NCBI RefSeq assembly: GCF_001904725.1
Contig: NZ_MRCE01000017.1
Location: forward strand, 1-64,000
DNA length: 64,000 bases
Direction of reading: 5' to 3'
Source of the DNA: Phormidium ambiguum IAM M-71
GTDB lineage: Bacteria; Cyanobacteriota; Cyanobacteriia; Cyanobacteriales; Aerosakkonemataceae
Part shown: one piece after another, positions 53,102 through 62,419 of the stretch
Layout of the letters: each line of letters begins with the position of its first letter
Numbering within the stretch: position 1 is the stretch's first letter
Program-made: the position numbers and the translations under genes
Notes under the pieces: model-generated
Database searches by the model: none
What the model saw: the letters and a program-made list of their open reading frames with translations, nothing else
What the model was told of the DNA's origin: nothing

Positions 53102-54398
53102 GCTATTTTCTCAGACTCGTTGGCGACTAGCCAGCTGGTATGCTGTCGTCATGGGCTTCATCCTCAGTCTGTGCGGTTTAGGGCTATACCAAGCAATTGT
53201 CCATGCCCACTTGCAAACCCTAGATCGGGAGTTGGAAGCGGTTGCTGGAACGCTGCATGACAGTATTGAGAATACACTCAAGCAACCCGGACGCTTAGAA
53301 GCAACTGCTCAGCAACTTTTACCAGAACGAACAGAGAAACGTCACATTTTAGGAGCAATTCATCAAGGTGACTATTATGTGCGGTTATTAGACCGTTCTG
53401 GACGAGTTGTTGCTATGGCAGGTTTTGCGCCTGATGGATTGCCTTTAACATCAGGAAAAGAAACTTGGGCTACGATCAAAGATGTCCAAGGAAATCGCTA
53501 TCATCAAATTTCTCTAGCGCTGCATACTCGGAATAATTTTTCTTGGGGATATATGCAGATGGGGAGAAGTCTCAAAGATTTAGATAATTACTTGACAAAT
53601 GTGAAATTGATTTTGATATTCGGGTTGCCAATCGCAATGATTTTGGTAGGCGTTTCCAGTTGGTGGTTAGCTGGGTTAGCGATGCAACCAATTTACCAAT
53701 CTTATAGACAGATAGAACAGTTTACAGCGGATGCTGCCCACGAGTTGCGGACGCCTTTAGCTGCTACACAAGCAACAGTTGAATCAGCACTGGGGTTGCC
53801 TCACCTGGATGAAAAAGAGACGCGAGACATCCTCCGAACAATAGAGCGTCAAAACCAAAGGCTAATTCAGTTGGTGGCGGATTTGCTGCTACTGGCACGC
53901 TTGGAGCGAAAAGCGATGCCGATGCGACTAAAACCCTGTTGCTTGAATGACGTAGTAAGCGATTTAGTTGAGGAATTAGAAGTGTTAGCTCTATCGGCTA
54001 AAGTGAGGCTGAAAAATGAGGTACGGGTGCCGTATCCACTGGAAGTTGTGGGTGATGAAGAGCAACTTTATCGCCTAGTTTCTAATTTAATTGTGAATGC
54101 GATCCAATACACTCCAGCAGGGGGGCAGATAACTATGATTTTAGACCGCAGCAATGGTCATGCTTTGATTGAGGTTCAAGATACAGGCATTGGGATTGCC
54201 CCTTCTGAGCAAAAGCGGATTTTCGACCGCTTCTATCGCGTGAATAGCGATCGCTCTCGCACCACTGGCGGTTCGGGTTTGGGGTTGGCGATCGCGATCG
54301 CGATCGTTCAGGCACACGGAGGTAGCCTTACTGTGCAGAGTGAATTGGGCAAAGGTAGCACGTTCGCGATTCGATTGCCTTGTATTTCTAAGTGTTAG
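53088..54398 (+). CDS. Sensor histidine kinase, cassette 2
   Basis: Same plan as the cassette 1 kinase: TM1 (VMGFILSLCGLGLYQAI), a periplasmic sensor, TM2 (LILIFGLPIAMILVGVSSWW), HisKA (ADAAHELRTPLAATQATVES) and HATPase (NLIVNAIQYTPAGGQ, GGSGLGLAIAIAI). The sensor is about 18 residues shorter and lacks the Cys pair of cassette 1. ATG 53088 overlaps the regulator end; the in-frame ATG at 53046 lies within the regulator gene and is less likely. Confidence 0.92.
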   Translation: MNQNKLFSQTRWRLASWYAVVMGFILSLCGLGLYQAIVHAHLQTLDRELEAVAGTLHDSIENTLKQPGRLEATAQQLLPERTEKRHILGAIHQGDYYVRLLDRSGRVVAMAGFAPDGLPLTSGKETWATIKDVQGNRYHQISLALHTRNNFSWGYMQMGRSLKDLDNYLTNVKLILIFGLPIAMILVGVSSWWLAGLAMQPIYQSYRQIEQFTADAAHELRTPLAATQATVESALGLPHLDEKETRDILRTIERQNQRLIQLVADLLLLARLERKAMPMRLKPCCLNDVVSDLVEELEVLALSAKVRLKNEVRVPYPLEVVGDEEQLYRLVSNLIVNAIQYTPAGGQITMILDRSNGHALIEVQDTGIGIAPSEQKRIFDRFYRVNSDRSRTTGGSGLGLAIAIAIVQAHGGSLTVQSELGKGSTFAIRLPCISKC

Positions 54399-54560
54399 CA
54401 TGGGAAAAATTTTTCTGTTTGTTCGCAAATTCATCAATTGTTTTTTACTCATAATTTGTTGAAGTTCTACCAGTCAAAAAACAATCAAGTGGTCAAGACT
54501 AAAAGTGACTCGATATCAATAGGGTTTGAATTTTCATAACACTTGGAAACAAACTGGTAT

Positions 54561-54758
54561 TTATTCTTTCTTTGACCTTCTAGTTACCACAAGCGAACTA
54601 TCTGAGATTGGCTCAGAAACTTCTTTAGGGGGGGGATAGTGCTTGATCAGTATCCTCTCCACTTCGTTGCTAATTTTGCGATCGTCTTTTTCAGCAGCAA
54701 GTTTAATTCGTTCGAGCAAATCCTCATCCAACGATAGCGTTATCCGTTTCCTTGCCAT
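54561..54758 (-). CDS. Ribbon-helix-helix (Arc/MetJ-like) protein
   Basis: The 65-residue protein begins MARKRITLSLDEDLLERIKL, then continues DRKISNEVERILIKHY, which is a ribbon-helix-helix DNA-binding fold as in plasmid copy-control and antitoxin proteins. The C-terminal tail is Ser/Thr-rich and basic. No toxin gene is next to it; a VapC fragment lies 1.6 kb away beyond parB. It could be a lone antitoxin or a partition/copy-number regulator. Confidence 0.7.
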   Translation of the reverse strand: MARKRITLSLDEDLLERIKLAAEKDDRKISNEVERILIKHYPPPKEVSEPISDSSLVVTRRSKKE

Positions 54759-54890
54759 TTTTATCCGTTAAGAACACCAATTTTATCGTACCAGTATGAA
54801 GTGTATGAGAAGTATGACAAGTATGCTATTCTAACGGTGTAAAGACAGCAAGCTCTTAGACAGTGGAGGCGAGCAGTCGATACAATAGTC

Positions 54891-54956
54891 CGCCCTACTA
54901 GAAGCCGCGCCGTCCTTACGAGAGCAATTACTGGCTCAATTGGACTCTAGTAGGCG
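54891..54956. repeat. Inverted repeat in the parB leader
   Basis: CGCCCTACTAGA (54891-54902) pairs with TCTAGTAGGCG (54946-54956), 11 bp with one bulged C, around a loop of 43 bases. It lies about 45-110 bp upstream of the ParB-like gene and could fold in its leader RNA or bind a protein. Confidence 0.55.
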
Positions 54957-55002
54957 AGGACACAAAGCCCCAATCCCCAAATAAACAACCAGGGCTATCA
55001 AA

Positions 55003-56313
55003 ATGAATGACCACAAGACAAGGTCGCTGGTGGTGAGCGACCAAATTCAGTATGTTAGGCTTGACCGACTCAAGCCGCATCCTCGCAATGAAGAAGTTTA
55101 CGGCAGCGGTGAGAGTATTACCGACTTGGTAGAATCCATTAAACTCAAAGGTTACGTCCAACCGCTAATCGTCAAAACAGACGGCACGATTATCAGCGGT
55201 CACCGTCGCTGGAGAGCGCTTACCGCGCTGGGGTGGAAGGAAGCACCAGTTGTTATCTGCCACTTTGAGACCGAAGAAGACGAACTGTTCGTCCTCATAG
55301 CAGAGAACCGCCACCGCCAGCAAACACCCGTGCAGAGAATCCGCGAAGGCATGACGGTAGAACCTATCGCCCGAAAGCTGAGAAATAACCGCGCAGCTCA
55401 AGAAGCTCTCCGTGTAGTGGAAAATTCAGGTTTGCCCCAGTCAGAGAGCCAGGAACTATCAATGGAAAATTTTCCATTGGACTCGCTCAAGCTGGGGTTA
55501 ACGGAAAAGGAAATGGAACTGACGGAAAATATCGTCGCGGCTATCGTTGGCTTGGGGTGCGGCAGAAACTATAGGAAGGGACGCACCGCTGTCAAAGCCG
55601 CCGATCACCTCAAAAAAGACTGTACGGAGCTGGCAAGAGTGTGGCTTGATATTATCAACGAGCGCAGTATAGATGCGGGATACCAGCTGGCAAAGATGTC
55701 GGAGAACAAACAAAAGGCTACGTTAGAAGCGATTGCATCAGGAGCAGCAAAGACTCCCAAGCAAGCCAAGGCTCTGATTAAGGCGAATTCACCAAAATCT
55801 TCATCCGCCGAGGGAGTAAGGGACAACAGCAATGACACTAACGGGGTCAGCGATCGCAATTCAAAATCTCAAACCGATGCAGAGAAAGAATTGGGAATAA
55901 GCGGAGCAACTGAGAGTCTAACGAACGAAAAATACTGGACATCAGACAGCGTAGGGTCTTGGGTAATTATCAAAATTCCTTTGTTTCCTCTAGAGAAAAC
56001 TCCTGAAAGGAAATGGAATGGATTCTGGGGTAGGATTACCGAAGTCGGAGCAACGCTCAAGGTTGATATAGGACTGGAGGTAGTGTCACTGCTTCAATCC
56101 GATGTCGAGCTAATCGAAAACCCAGCGCCAAGTTTTTGCAAAGTCGCAGAACGGGTTCTAAGACTGCAAAGCTTTGATACGGTGCATGAGTTTGGAAAAG
56201 TTATCTTGAACAGGATACAACAAACCTTGTCTTGGGATGCAGCAGCGCTAACCTATTTAGACGCTGTTGAACAGATTGAACTGGCACGCCGAGCGATAGA
56301 ACAAGCACTATAG
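55003..56313 (+). CDS. ParB-like plasmid protein
   Basis: The N-terminal 100 residues are a ParB/Sulfiredoxin-type nuclease domain: YVRLDRLKPHPRNEEVYGSG, then GYVQPLIVKTDGTIISGHRR and WRALTALG, as in ParB/Spo0J. It continues with helical DNA-binding-like segments and a Ser/Asn-rich linker, and has a C-terminal part (YWTSDSVGSWVIIKIPLFP) that I do not recognise. At 436 residues it is longer than chromosomal ParB. No ParA gene is in the window. It may act in partition or as a regulator. Its coding sequence holds a 20-bp palindrome that recurs twice more. Confidence 0.75.
   Translation: MNDHKTRSLVVSDQIQYVRLDRLKPHPRNEEVYGSGESITDLVESIKLKGYVQPLIVKTDGTIISGHRRWRALTALGWKEAPVVICHFETEEDELFVLIAENRHRQQTPVQRIREGMTVEPIARKLRNNRAAQEALRVVENSGLPQSESQELSMENFPLDSLKLGLTEKEMELTENIVAAIVGLGCGRNYRKGRTAVKAADHLKKDCTELARVWLDIINERSIDAGYQLAKMSENKQKATLEAIASGAAKTPKQAKALIKANSPKSSSAEGVRDNSNDTNGVSDRNSKSQTDAEKELGISGATESLTNEKYWTSDSVGSWVIIKIPLFPLEKTPERKWNGFWGRITEVGATLKVDIGLEVVSLLQSDVELIENPAPSFCKVAERVLRLQSFDTVHEFGKVILNRIQQTLSWDAAALTYLDAVEQIELARRAIEQAL
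55460..55479. repeat. 20-bp palindrome, copy 1 (inside parB)
   Basis: A perfect 20-bp palindrome with half-site CAATGGAAAA. It falls within the ParB-like coding region, where it encodes MENFPL. Copies are at 57310 (20 bp) and 63215 (16 bp core). Confidence 0.75.
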
Positions 56314-56333
56314 TATGTTTTCGTTCAGTAATA

Positions 56334-56456
56334 GGCGTTTATGACATTCCGATTGCAGCAATTACGCTCGCTAATAATTTAATTCTAGTTACTCACAATA
56401 CAAATGAATTTAATCGAGTAGAAGGGTTGCAAATTGAGGATTGGGAGAGTGCTTAA
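56334..56456 (+). pseudogene. VapC-type PIN toxin, C-terminal fragment
   Basis: Forty codons read GVYDIPIAAITLANNLILVT, then HNTNEFNRVEGLQIEDWESA and a stop. This is the conserved end of VapC toxins (D-x-x-IAAxA, LVTHNxxEF, IEDW). The N-terminal two-thirds and the antitoxin are missing. It is directly downstream of parB. Confidence 0.8.
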
Positions 56457-56583
56457 ACGAACACACCCAAGCTTACTGAAAAGCCCTACCTTACTTTTCA
56501 GTTAACTGATAGTATCGACAGCCCAGCACATACAAGCGACTAGCGTCGCACCGACGGATAAGCAATCGCTGTCTTACCCGTCT

Positions 56584-57216
56584 ATGCAAGTCATCTCAAT
56601 TACCGATTTAACCTCCCTAGTCAATCCAACTCGGCTAGCTGTACCTATTGATACTGAGCAACAATACTTTCAGCTAGCAATGAAACAAACTTGCATGAAA
56701 CTTCCCACCGAACCACTGCTAGTTGCTCATCCGCAAATTGATAGATGGATGATGGAAATAGGTGTTTTATTTCCTGAAGTATTTGAGTGGGAACCTCCTC
56801 AATTTCTAGTAGATACTCAGTTCATTGCCAAACTTTGTACCAACGAAAAAGACGTGTGGGTGCAAATAAACACAAATGCAGCTTTTCTGAAAAATCGATA
56901 TGTCAATATAATTGAATGGACAATTCGGCTGACGGTATTAAATTGGTCTGATAAAGTAAAAATGTGGGTAACAGCAGAATCTCTCTCATTGCCGCCAGAA
57001 AACCTCAAGCTGACAATCTTAGCACTGCACCCCACCCATCCAGGGAAAAAGCACGAAATCAGTTGGGACAGCCAGCAACACGAAGAAACGAGAGATTGGC
57101 TTATGTCCGTTCTGGCAGGACAGACAGCACCAGTTACCTGTCAAGTAAGATTGCCAAGAGCGATCGTGACCCCAACTCATTTCGACATCAAGAAAATTGC
57201 AGAGGTGGAAATCTAG
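56584..57216 (+). CDS. Hypothetical plasmid protein, 210 residues
   Basis: No family is recognised. The protein is soluble and Trp-rich, without signal peptide or membrane segments (MQVISITDLTSLVNPTRLAV, ILALHPTHPGKKHEISWDSQ). It lies between parB and the coupling-protein gene, facing the latter convergently, so a role in plasmid transfer or upkeep is possible but unsupported. Confidence 0.55.
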   Translation: MQVISITDLTSLVNPTRLAVPIDTEQQYFQLAMKQTCMKLPTEPLLVAHPQIDRWMMEIGVLFPEVFEWEPPQFLVDTQFIAKLCTNEKDVWVQINTNAAFLKNRYVNIIEWTIRLTVLNWSDKVKMWVTAESLSLPPENLKLTILALHPTHPGKKHEISWDSQQHEETRDWLMSVLAGQTAPVTCQVRLPRAIVTPTHFDIKKIAEVEI

Positions 57217-57309
57217 AGCGCATCTAGGTGCCATTCTCCCTGTGCGTAGGCGATACGCCGAGCCATAGGTATCGCATTTTGAATTCCGCCAATCCCCTTT
57301 CCCTAACGC

Positions 57310-57329
57310 CAATGGAAAATTTTCCATTG
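57310..57329. repeat. 20-bp palindrome, copy 2
   Basis: The same perfect palindrome (half-site CAATGGAAAA) in the 130-bp gap between the unknown gene and the coupling-protein gene, just before the latter's stop side. Confidence 0.75.
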
Positions 57330-57346
57330 CACCTGGAACTGCAACC

Positions 57347-59266
57347 CTAACGCTTGCCAATACCGCCAGTGGAAAAGACCCGTTTCGACCGCTTAGCCTT
57401 ACTGACAACAGAGTCCAGCGGGTCAGACCCATACCTTTTACTTGAACCTGAAGCCGCCTGCGACTCTTGAGGAACGTTACCCCCAGCATCCGGCAGCGGT
57501 AACATCCGTTCTGCTTCCGCAATGCGATCGTACAAAGCAGCTGTAAGCTGTTCCAAGCTAGCAAGTTGCACCCGACTTTCCAGCCGAGGTCTAACCTGTT
57601 CCTCCCAAAGCGCTTCACTTTCGCTTTGCCGTTTCAAATCCGCTTTGGGAATCGGTATTGTCAAAGCATAAGGAATCGACCCTTCACCACCTGAACTATA
57701 GCCGGGGTTAGTAATCACGCATCGACCTTGGGGAAAGCGCAATATTTCATCTACCGAAAACAGTGGCATCTTTTGCAGTGATTCGTTCCAACTAATCGAT
57801 TGACTACCCTGCGACTGACCACCTTGAGAACGACTGGTAGACTTGCTTTTGATTAGCACTTCTTTATCCCCATAGCGTTCCGAGTACTTTTTGGCAGTAT
57901 CCGTATTGCCAGGGTTGAATAAAATGTGAGTACTGCAAGCAGAAGCAATAGCTGCTCCCATTTTCTCACCATATCCTTCGTAAAGTTGCTCCAAACTTTG
58001 AATTCCTAAAATAAAACAAGCACCGTTGGAACGATATTCGTTAATCCATTGTGGCATCCTATCTAATCGAATTGAAGGAAATTCATCAAGGGAAATAATC
58101 AAAGGGTCTTTACGGGGACGACTTAAATTAGACACAACAAGTAAGTGAATAGCAGCAGCTAATAATGGACCGACTACAGAACGTCGTTCGTCATCCAATT
58201 TAAACACAATCATTTGCCGACCTTCTATTTTAGTTGGGATATTCGACTCTCCCAAAAAAGCTCGTAATAAGTCAGCTTGAATAAAACTACTGAAAGTTCC
58301 CGCCGCCGTCGTTAGAATCCCAGAAATAGTTTTTTCAGCTTCCTTAGCACTCAAAAACTGGTTGAAACTAGTGGCAATCCATTCATCAATTTGCCGAGAT
58401 TGAATCGCATAATCGATGCGTTTGACTAAACTTGGCAACCTCATTATAGCATAAAGCATTGCCATATCTGGAAACTTGGAACCCTTAACTAACTGAAGCA
58501 ATGCTTTTGCTAATAAGTCCCCTGCTTTGGAGAAAAATTCATCGCTTTTTCCTTGACCGGAACTAGCATTTCGATTAATAACTTGACCGATTTCCCCCGC
58601 CATTACCGAATCTTGTGGTGATTTCATAAAGTCGAGAGGATTGATTACACCTGAATAAGATTCTCCCGGTGCAAACGTCCAAACTTTATAACCGTAACGT
58701 GCCGCTAATGGTGCGTGTAGCTTAAGTTGATCCCCTTTTTTATCGTAGATAATAATCGGGAATCCTTGCACCATTGCGCTTTCAATTGCTCGATCTATTG
58801 TGGAAAAAGTTTTACCTGAACCGGGCGCACCGATTACTAAAATTGAGCGTTCTGCATGAGGCAACCAAACAGTTGGACTACTACCTAAAGCAGTTTGAAT
58901 ATTAGCAACTAAACCCCTCAGTCTTCTGCCATTCCACCAATAACGAGGACTGCCACACCATAATGTAACTTTATTGTGTTTGCGCTCTTTAATTTGTTTT
59001 AATGCTAACATACTAGCTGCCATCTTTTCGGAAGTACCGCACAGTTTTCCGGTGGTAATCTTGCCTTTGCTATTTCCCATAAAGCGAGATAGTAAAAGCA
59101 GAAAGATGAAAAAACCGATAGTTACATAACCTTCAGGATTATTGTATTGTTGTATGATACCACCCAAGTTAATTGAAGATATTGGCGTAGGTTGCTCTGT
59201 TCTGCTCCTAGTTTGAGCTAGAACGTGGTTAGATTGAGCGAATAAAAATTTGATTTCAAAACTCAT
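57347..59266 (-). CDS. TraG/VirD4-type conjugative coupling protein
   Basis: Membrane-bound ATPase that brings the relaxase-DNA complex to a type IV secretion channel. There is a single N-terminal helix (YVTIGFFIFLLLLSRFM), then Walker A GAPGSGKTFSTIDRA, IIIYDKKGDQL, Walker B LIISLDEFPSIRLD and the motif FILGIQSLEQLYEGYG typical of TraG/TraD C-terminal domains. The length of 639 is normal. The N-terminus has one helix where VirD4 often has two. No relaxase or mating-pair genes are in the window, so transfer functions must lie beyond it. Confidence 0.88.
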   Translation of the reverse strand: MSFEIKFLFAQSNHVLAQTRSRTEQPTPISSINLGGIIQQYNNPEGYVTIGFFIFLLLLSRFMGNSKGKITTGKLCGTSEKMAASMLALKQIKERKHNKVTLWCGSPRYWWNGRRLRGLVANIQTALGSSPTVWLPHAERSILVIGAPGSGKTFSTIDRAIESAMVQGFPIIIYDKKGDQLKLHAPLAARYGYKVWTFAPGESYSGVINPLDFMKSPQDSVMAGEIGQVINRNASSGQGKSDEFFSKAGDLLAKALLQLVKGSKFPDMAMLYAIMRLPSLVKRIDYAIQSRQIDEWIATSFNQFLSAKEAEKTISGILTTAAGTFSSFIQADLLRAFLGESNIPTKIEGRQMIVFKLDDERRSVVGPLLAAAIHLLVVSNLSRPRKDPLIISLDEFPSIRLDRMPQWINEYRSNGACFILGIQSLEQLYEGYGEKMGAAIASACSTHILFNPGNTDTAKKYSERYGDKEVLIKSKSTSRSQGGQSQGSQSISWNESLQKMPLFSVDEILRFPQGRCVITNPGYSSGGEGSIPYALTIPIPKADLKRQSESEALWEEQVRPRLESRVQLASLEQLTAALYDRIAEAERMLPLPDAGGNVPQESQAASGSSKRYGSDPLDSVVSKAKRSKRVFSTGGIGKR

Positions 59267-59448
59267 ATTAGTTGTAGTTACGAATTAGTAGTGAGAGATA
59301 AGTCAGTTTAACTAGAGAATGCTGGATTTTGATAAACCTAATGGATGATAATTATCAGCTAACGAATCAGCATTTTGGTTAAGTCAAATGTTTGAACGTT
59401 TTACTGCTAACGCAGTATTCGGTTGCTCAAGCGAGTTTAATAAATATT

Positions 59449-60189
59449 ATGAACAAGTATCAAAAAGAGTGGTTAGCCCAGTTTTTTTCCAGGCATCCTG
59501 ACTATAAAGTTTCTCAACTGGGTGGGATTATCAGATTAGCAGCAGGTGGAATTTCAATTACTTTTGAACGAACAGAGTGGATTTATTTAGAGCCAATCTC
59601 TGCTCAATATTCTGGTGAATATCTACCTGGTTTTAAGTGGCATTATATAACAGCCAGGTTATCTAAAAAAGGTGAATTACTTTCCGATATAACTTATACC
59701 TGTAAAGTAGCTTCTTATCCTCATTGTCCGCTTAAACCAGACGAGCTTGATAAATATGAGTTAGAAAGAAATAAAATCAAACAAGGAGAACAGCTTAATT
59801 TACCTTTTCATTTAGTTGTATTAGCAGTTAATCAACCCCCGTTACTCAAAGGCAGTTTTTATCGAACAAAGCAGCGATATAGAAGTAGAAAAGGAAATGC
59901 GAAAAAATGCCGTTGTACTTCCAAATCTTTCCAGCGAGAATTATCATTTTTAAAACCAAAACTTTTGGCTCCCGATACTCAATTTGTTAGCCTTACTTGT
60001 AGTAATGGTGCAGTTATACAAGTACCTGAATATCTGATGAAGTTGCTAGAAGAAGCAAATGCTACTTTATCGGAAAAAGAAGATGTGGCGGATTTGTATG
60101 CGATCGCTGGGTTGCACGCAGCTATTAACTTCGTAGAAGGGCTGCCATTGTTGCGATTGAAAGCAACACAAAACCAGTCTCCTTGTTAG
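59449..60189 (+). CDS. Hypothetical protein, 246 residues
   Basis: Not recognised. It begins MNKYQKEWLAQFFSRHPDYK, has an Arg/Lys-rich centre with a Cys pair (RKGNAKKCRCTSKSFQREL), and ends with a helical part (EKEDVADLYAIAGLHAAINF). ATG 59449 is preferred; TTG 59392 would add 19 residues. The basic core may bind nucleic acid. It lies divergent from the coupling protein gene. Confidence 0.5.
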   Translation: MNKYQKEWLAQFFSRHPDYKVSQLGGIIRLAAGGISITFERTEWIYLEPISAQYSGEYLPGFKWHYITARLSKKGELLSDITYTCKVASYPHCPLKPDELDKYELERNKIKQGEQLNLPFHLVVLAVNQPPLLKGSFYRTKQRYRSRKGNAKKCRCTSKSFQRELSFLKPKLLAPDTQFVSLTCSNGAVIQVPEYLMKLLEEANATLSEKEDVADLYAIAGLHAAINFVEGLPLLRLKATQNQSPC

Positions 60190-60270
60190 AGCTAAGATGT
60201 TAAAATATTGAGGAGTTGATATTATAGTATGTCAAACTAGTAAAAAGTCGATGTTTTTAGGAGGGTTATT

Positions 60271-60513
60271 ATGTTAGAACCATTAGAAAAACAACCAGAA
60301 AATTCCTTTAGACCTTATTTGCAACATCTAGGAAAAAGCCCAGACGAGCAGTTGCAAAAAAATCAAGCTGCTATGAAGGTGTTAAAACAATGGTTAGAAG
60401 CTAAATTTACTGCGGAAGAAAAAGAGGTGATAGACAATTCTTGGGCAGATTTTCAACAAATAGTAGATAACGCCAGAACAACAGGTAGTAAAGTTTATCA
60501 GAAACCAGAATGA
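60271..60513 (+). CDS. Probable antitoxin of a PIN toxin
   Basis: An 80-residue protein with helical, acidic content (EKQPENSFRPYLQHLGKSPD, KEVIDNSWADFQQIVDNART) and a GGAGG ribosome site. I do not recognise its family. It overlaps the PIN gene by four bases (ATGA), the usual arrangement of antitoxin before toxin, so the role is inferred from position. Confidence 0.65.
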   Translation: MLEPLEKQPENSFRPYLQHLGKSPDEQLQKNQAAMKVLKQWLEAKFTAEEKEVIDNSWADFQQIVDNARTTGSKVYQKPE

Positions 60514-60971
60514 TTGTTTTCTTAGATACAGGAATCTTGGGGTTAATCTGCTCTCCTAAAAATGATGGAGAAGCTGGAGAATGTAAAGCTTGGCTGTACA
60601 AATTACTAGCCAAAAGTGTTTACGTTGTCACCTCGGATTTATGTGATTATGAAGTAAGACGAGGAATTCTATTAGCAGCTAGTAAAAACCCCAAACTTTC
60701 TGGTTTAGAAAACTTAGAAACTCTCCAGGAAATTATAGATTTCTTACCATTAACAAAACCTGCAATGAAACGCGCCGCACAACTTTGGGCAGATTCTCGC
60801 ACCCAAGGTAAGCTAACTGCTGCGGCTGAAAACATTGATGCTGACGTAATTATAGCAGCCCAATATCAACTACTTAAAGAAGAATATCCCGGACGTTATT
60901 TGGCGATCGCCACAACCAATGTTAAGCATTTATCCCAATTTGCTGAAGCGAGAGAGTGGCGCTCAATTTAA
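60510..60971 (+). CDS. PIN-domain toxin (VapC-like ribonuclease)
   Basis: PIN fold with the first Asp at residue 6 (IVFLDTGILGLI), an acidic residue in YEVRRGILLA, NIDADVIIAAQ with the third acidic site, and TTNVKHLSQF at the end. The order of four acidic positions fits VapC-type RNases. The length of 153 is usual. It is coupled to the small gene upstream, and it ends in a 4-bp overlap with the convergent methylase gene. Confidence 0.8.
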   Translation: MIVFLDTGILGLICSPKNDGEAGECKAWLYKLLAKSVYVVTSDLCDYEVRRGILLAASKNPKLSGLENLETLQEIIDFLPLTKPAMKRAAQLWADSRTQGKLTAAAENIDADVIIAAQYQLLKEEYPGRYLAIATTNVKHLSQFAEAREWRSI

Positions 60972-62419
60972 TCGCGCTCTAACTCGGTCATATTTACTAA
61001 TGCGGTTAAATTCAAACTATTCAAAATGCTTGATTTAATTGGGCGCTTTTCATCCCAAAAAATTAGCGAGGAATAGAAGTTCATTGCGAATGTTGAAGTT
61101 AAAAGCTCAAATGTACGTAATGCAGCTTCTTCCTCATCAAAACTGAGAAAATAAACAGTATCATCAAAAACAGCAGGTTTGTTATTTATTATTCCTACTA
61201 ACCTAAAGTCTAATTTTTTGTAAAGACCACAAATTGCGATTTTCCAAGGAGTAAAAGTGTATGCACCAACTCCAAAAATAGAGAAAGGAGGATTATTTTG
61301 GTATATTTTACTTTTCCTATTATCTAAATATCTCGCGTGCGACTCCAGATATTTCCAAGTTTTTGGTGCTAAATCTTTTATTGGTTCAGTAGGCTCACCA
61401 ACAAATCTTTGAGTAACCAAAACATATCGCTCGGTAGTCTTTATTCGATTTTGAGCCACATCAGAACCTTTGATTAAGGGAAAAACATAAGTATCTTCAA
61501 TTTCAACTATTTCTTCCAGTCCATTTATAAATGAATTACCGCTTTTACGAAACTCCATTACATCTGAACAGTCATGCTTAATACCAGAACGCCATTTTAG
61601 TCCAGCACTCGGAGCGTATAATTTGTTTAGTTTATCAAAACAATCGATATCTCTTACAAGAATACTATTTCGATACCCTATTCGATAATAGTTGGTATCT
61701 TCAAAGCTGCTGAATACATCGCAAAAGTATTTTGGTGAATTTGAGCCAAATTTTCCTAATAATAAACAAGCTTCAACTGTGGCATTAAAATATTTCTTTG
61801 CATCTATTTTGTAAGTAGCGAAATTAGAAATATTCAGCTTTTTAGAATGTAGATAGCTCAGTAATTTCCTAGCAACTGAAGTTTTACAAAGCATTGCGAG
61901 ATTTGCATCTCGGTTCTGTAGCCAATGGACGACCTGGATTAACATCCACTCTGAAATATCGAAGTTACTTTTTCCAGCGATCGCGTCAAAACCATTATAT
62001 TTTTGAAAGTTAGTCTTTTGAGGTAAGTTAATACCTCCTATTGTTCCTTGTTGTGAATTAGTCACCCAAGGGAAATTACCAATAATTAATATTTTACCAT
62101 CTAAAGAAGTTATTAATGACGACCAATCAAAATCGAAAAAATTTCCTTCTCTTATCTCAAGTCTTTCATCCTGAAAAATTGGCTTTTTTTCAAGCTCTTG
62201 TAAGTAATACGAGTTGATATCTACACCAATAATCTTGTTAGTTGATTTAAACCAGAGTCCAGCAGCTTCAATAAAATTTCCCACTCCGCAGGTTGGCTCT
62301 AATATAACATCAGGGCTGACACCAAGCTCTACCAACTTTTGGCATACTTTCTCGGCTAATTCTAATGGTGTTTGAAAATCCCCGTATTCTATTTTCGTTT
62401 TGTGAATAGTACGAATCAT
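60968..62419 (-). CDS. Type II N6-adenine DNA methyltransferase
   Basis: DNA methylase with motif X (YGDFQTPLELAEKVCQKL), motif I (EPTCGVGNFIEAAGLW), GVDINSYYL (motif II) and motif IV in IIGNFPWVTNS, where NFPW replaces the usual NPPY/F. The C-terminal half is a target-recognition region (GLKWRSGIKHDCSDVMEFRK). The pattern is that of Eco57I/TaqI-type gamma-class enzymes. It overlaps the next gene upstream by four bases, so the pair is translated together. Base composition is AT-rich here, suggesting the RM pair arrived separately. Confidence 0.85.
   Translation of the reverse strand: MIRTIHKTKIEYGDFQTPLELAEKVCQKLVELGVSPDVILEPTCGVGNFIEAAGLWFKSTNKIIGVDINSYYLQELEKKPIFQDERLEIREGNFFDFDWSSLITSLDGKILIIGNFPWVTNSQQGTIGGINLPQKTNFQKYNGFDAIAGKSNFDISEWMLIQVVHWLQNRDANLAMLCKTSVARKLLSYLHSKKLNISNFATYKIDAKKYFNATVEACLLLGKFGSNSPKYFCDVFSSFEDTNYYRIGYRNSILVRDIDCFDKLNKLYAPSAGLKWRSGIKHDCSDVMEFRKSGNSFINGLEEIVEIEDTYVFPLIKGSDVAQNRIKTTERYVLVTQRFVGEPTEPIKDLAPKTWKYLESHARYLDNRKSKIYQNNPPFSIFGVGAYTFTPWKIAICGLYKKLDFRLVGIINNKPAVFDDTVYFLSFDEEEAALRTFELLTSTFAMNFYSSLIFWDEKRPIKSSILNSLNLTALVNMTELERD

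Noticed and set aside
57019-57618. Minus-strand frame of 199 codons
   Set aside because: Overlaps the ends of two better-supported genes and the palindrome; no protein-like pattern.
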